From: Pseudomonas putida
Lineage (GTDB): Bacteria; Pseudomonadota; Gammaproteobacteria; Pseudomonadales; Pseudomonadaceae
Assembly (NCBI GenBank): GCA_041879295.1
Contig: CP047152.1
Location: forward strand, 321,501 to 385,500
DNA length: 64,000 nt
Reading direction: 5' to 3'
Shown: positions 61,446-64,000 of the stretch, in pieces
Layout of the letters: each line of letters opens with the position of its first letter
Numbering within the stretch: the stretch's first letter is position 1
The notes under the pieces: model-generated
Told to the model about the DNA's origin: nothing
Databases searched by the model: none
The model's input: only the letters and a program-made list of their open reading frames with translations
Program-made: the position numbers and the translations under genes

Positions 61446-62645
61446 ATGTCTGGCAATCGTGGAGTGGTATATCTCGGCGCCGGCAAGGTCGAAGTGCAAC
61501 ACATCGACTACCCGAAAATGCAGGACCCGCGCGGCAAGAAAATCGAACATGGCGTCATCCTGAAGGTGGTCTCCACCAACATCTGCGGTTCTGACCAGCA
61601 CATGGTCCGTGGCCGCACCACTGCCCAGGTCGGCCTGGTCCTGGGCCACGAAATCACCGGTGAAATCGTCGAGAAGGGCCGCGATGTCGAGCGCATGCAG
61701 ATCGGCGACCTGGTATCGGTCCCGTTCAACGTCGCTTGCGGCCGCTGCCGTTCCTGCAAAGAGATGCACACCGGTGTCTGCCTCACCGTCAACCCGGCGC
61801 GCGCCGGCGGTGCCTACGGCTACGTCGACATGGGCGACTGGACCGGCGGCCAGGCCGAATACGTGCTGGTGCCATACGCCGACTTCAACCTGCTGAAGCT
61901 GCCTGAGCGCGACAAGGCCATGGAAAAGATCCGTGACCTGACTTGCCTGTCCGACATCCTGCCCACCGGCTATCACGGTGCCGTGACTGCTGGCGTTGGC
62001 CCAGGCAGCACTGTCTACGTTGCCGGTGCTGGCCCGGTCGGCCTGGCCGCCGCTGCCTCGGCGCGCTTGCTGGGCGCCGCCTGCGTAATCGTCGGTGACC
62101 TCAACCCGGCCCGCCTGGCCCACGCCAAGTCGCAGGGCTTCGAAGTGGTCGACCTGTCCAAGGACACCCCGCTGCACGAGCAGATCGTCGACATCCTCGG
62201 CGAGCCGGAAGTGGACTGCGCTGTCGACGCCGTAGGCTTCGAGGCCCGTGGCCACGGCCATGAAGGTGCCAAGCACGAGGCCCCGGCCACCGTGCTGAAC
62301 TCGCTGATGCAAGTGACCCGCGTAGCCGGCAACATCGGTATCCCGGGCCTGTACGTAACCGAAGACCCAGGCGCGGTGGATGCCGCTGCCAAGATCGGCG
62401 CACTGAGCATCCGCTTTGGCCTGGGCTGGGCGAAATCGCACAGCTTCCACACCGGCCAGACCCCGACCATGAAATACAACCGCCAGCTGATGCAAGCGAT
62501 CATGTGGGATCGCATCAACATTGCTGAAGTGGTGGGTGTGCAGGTGATCAACCTGGATCAGGCGCCGGAAGGGTATGGCGAGTTTGATGCGGGTGTGCCG
62601 AAGAAGTTTGTGATTGACCCGCATAAGATGTGGGGCGCGGCGTAA
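61446..62645 (+). CDS. fdhA: Glutathione-independent formaldehyde dehydrogenase FdhA
   Basis: The 399-residue zinc alcohol-dehydrogenase-like enzyme oxidises formaldehyde to formate with NAD. Catalytic zinc ligands Cys47 and His68 (NICGSDQH; LGHEITG) and structural zinc cysteines 98, 101, 104 and 112 are present, and the Rossmann motif is VYVAGAGPVGLAAAASARLL. It removes formaldehyde released by GbcAB and DgcAB. A REP pair and an own leader separate it from purU. Confidence 0.96.
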   Translation: MSGNRGVVYLGAGKVEVQHIDYPKMQDPRGKKIEHGVILKVVSTNICGSDQHMVRGRTTAQVGLVLGHEITGEIVEKGRDVERMQIGDLVSVPFNVACGRCRSCKEMHTGVCLTVNPARAGGAYGYVDMGDWTGGQAEYVLVPYADFNLLKLPERDKAMEKIRDLTCLSDILPTGYHGAVTAGVGPGSTVYVAGAGPVGLAAAASARLLGAACVIVGDLNPARLAHAKSQGFEVVDLSKDTPLHEQIVDILGEPEVDCAVDAVGFEARGHGHEGAKHEAPATVLNSLMQVTRVAGNIGIPGLYVTEDPGAVDAAAKIGALSIRFGLGWAKSHSFHTGQTPTMKYNRQLMQAIMWDRINIAEVVGVQVINLDQAPEGYGEFDAGVPKKFVIDPHKMWGAA

Positions 62646-62659
62646 AAAGCGCTAAATAG

Positions 62660-62690
62660 AAAGAGCCCCTCGATTCAGAGGGGCTCTTTT
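62660..62690. terminator. Bidirectional Rho-independent terminator
   Basis: AGAGCCCCTC (62662-62671) pairs with GAGGGGCTCT (62678-62687), followed by TTT; A-rich on the left. It separates fdhA from the convergent RHS gene. Confidence 0.9.
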
Positions 62691-62804
62691 ATGGCTGTTC
62701 TGGCTTATCGCATCTCAGCCAGCATCTGCACTTGTGATCGCGTTACTTTCGACAGCTGGTATAACGCTGCTCACATAACGCTCTTGGGTCGACTTTACTT
62801 CACG

Positions 62805-63593
62805 CTAATCTGCTAGCAACTCTCGGATGCGGGTTCCCTCTTGGCGCAATTGTTCGATATTCCGGCGAAGTTCTTCAGGGACATGCATGTCTCCACGTTC
62901 CAACCTTCTGAGTACCTGTTTCAACCGGCGATATCTATCGTGCATAGCCTGTAGCCTAACTCGGTATGCTCGAGCTTGATCTGGCGGAAGAGCAGCTTTT
63001 ATCTCAGGCTGGGGTTCAGGTATCGGATATCTAGGTGGTCTAGGGGGGGGCAGAAATTTCGGGCCTTTATCAGTGGGCAACAGGGTAGGTGTGACAATGC
63101 GCTGATGCCCGGTTGGCAACTGCTCGGAATAGCTTGGAAGCGCTCCAAGGTTATAAGTGGGCGGAGTACCTGATGTCGAAAATACTGCGGGATGGGAGGT
63201 AAAGTAAGGCGGAGCATCCCGATGATAAGGTGTGTTGACTTGGGCCGGACTATCGAGTTGAAGCAGTGTCTGTGAGCGTGTCCGGGGCAATGGAAGTCGC
63301 CGCTTAACAATAGCTGCGCGTACACCGACATGGCCCGTGGGGTCACTGTTGTTGACTGGGTCGTTGCCGCAGTAGCAGTATGAATTAATGCCCCCTTCAG
63401 CAAATGGGCTTAAGCTGTCAGGTGATATGAAGCGCATCAGTTTGGTTTCATATGCTCTATATCCGGAACCTAGAAAGTAAAGCCCTGTCAGCGCGTCAGG
63501 GAACTCACCATTAAATCCTTGACATGCTTTTCCCGACGGCAATGTCGTTGCGTAACCATAGGCAGTATAGGTATGTGTTTGGTGTTTACTCAT
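62805..63593 (-). CDS. Orphan RHS-core protein with proline-rich, PY-motif tail
   Basis: The 262-residue product has a short RHS core: [28 protein letters not shown] (24-43), [20 protein letters not shown] (55-74) and [10 protein letters not shown] (78-87). The tail is unlike that of the gene at 48642: Pro-rich, with PPTY (144-147), LPSY (152-155) and PPRY (186-189), then a charged coiled coil (about 203-262). No signal peptide, no repeats, no immunity gene seen. Lower GC than neighbours suggests transfer. Confidence 0.75.
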   Translation of the reverse strand: MSKHQTHTYTAYGYATTLPSGKACQGFNGEFPDALTGLYFLGSGYRAYETKLMRFISPDSLSPFAEGGINSYCYCGNDPVNNSDPTGHVGVRAAIVKRRLPLPRTRSQTLLQLDSPAQVNTPYHRDAPPYFTSHPAVFSTSGTPPTYNLGALPSYSEQLPTGHQRIVTPTLLPTDKGPKFLPPPRPPRYPIPEPQPEIKAALPPDQARAYRVRLQAMHDRYRRLKQVLRRLERGDMHVPEELRRNIEQLRQEGTRIRELLAD

Positions 63594-63793
63594 TGAATTT
63601 GACCTATAGCGGCTGTGAATTCACATTCGGCAGTGTCTGCCAATCCAGCGGAGTCCGCTACTGACAGAAATATCAGGTAGGCGATGCCGGCCCTTAATGG
63701 CCAAGAGTCCCGATAATTGACTTGGAACAAACCCCAAAACCACAAGTCAAATCGTCGTTTCCCAGGCCATCCCGGCCAACGAGGTCCCTCCCG

Positions 63794-64000
63794 ATGAAAG
63801 CAATCACCCTGGCAACCCTGATGACCCTGGCCGCAAGCCCGGTGTTCGCCTTCAACCTCAGCGACGCCGCCAACGCCGTGTCCGCCATGCAGAACCAGCA
63901 ACAACAAGGCCAGATACAGGCACCCGAAGCGCAGGCCAATTTGCTCAACACCTTGGGCAGCCAGTTGAACATTACCCCTGAACAGGCGGTAGGCGGAGCA
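63794..64000 (+). CDS. DUF2780 family secreted protein (3' end outside window)
   Basis: The visible 69 residues start with a signal peptide MKAITLATLMTLAASPVFA, followed by FNLSDAANAVSAMQNQQQQG and LLNTLGSQLNITPEQAVGG. The latter is the beginning of the DUF2780 (VcgC/VcgE) domain. Periplasmic or secreted; function unknown. Coding frame runs off the window. Confidence 0.8.
   Translation, partial: MKAITLATLMTLAASPVFAFNLSDAANAVSAMQNQQQQGQIQAPEAQANLLNTLGSQLNITPEQAVGGA

Overview
The window reads as chromosomal DNA of a Pseudomonas putida-group bacterium. The support is high-GC coding sequence, dozens of paired 'GCGGG-N-CCCGC' REP palindromes between genes, and the order of the glycine-betaine/carnitine genes, which matches what I remember of P. 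putida chromosomes. No database was searched; family names come from recognising the proteins by eye.

0-5 kb holds a truncated TonB-dependent receptor, a DUF3079 protein and then a small decayed island: an intact HigB/HigA toxin-antitoxin pair with its operator, a frameshifted P4-type integrase relic, an N-terminally deleted Gp49-like toxin tail-to-tail with an XRE antitoxin, and tRNA-Thr. A small lipoprotein follows, then a DUF3077 gene behind a long, strongly structured leader.

5-25 kb is mostly housekeeping: a SAM methyltransferase, a HisJQMP-type amino-acid ABC transporter, a GABA-type permease with a sigma-54 promoter, PPK2, tRNA-Phe, yggX-mutY-asmA-like, an OFA-type MFS carrier and hisB-hisH-DUF2164-hisA-hisF.

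22-62 kb is a nearly complete route from choline-derived quaternary amines to one-carbon units. It contains the CbcXWV transporter, serine dehydratase SdaA and the regulator GbdR. Carnitine enters through CaiX and CdhCAB under CdhR. Glycine betaine is demethylated by GbcAB, dimethylglycine by DgcAB with its own ETF pair, and sarcosine by SoxBDAG. GlyA, PurU and FdhA handle the methylene-folate, formyl-folate and formaldehyde produced, and SdaA can drain serine to pyruvate. TGTCGC-like half-sites, some exactly 21 bp apart, recur in the control regions of this regulon.

Unusual material sits between these blocks: two orphan RHS-core genes plus one decayed copy, a roughly 1.2-kb gene-poor stretch rich in DnaA boxes, a pair of mutually related unknown genes, a second-type ZapA/coiled-coil pair, and an orphan terminator suggesting an unannotated small RNA. 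The window ends inside a DUF2780 gene.
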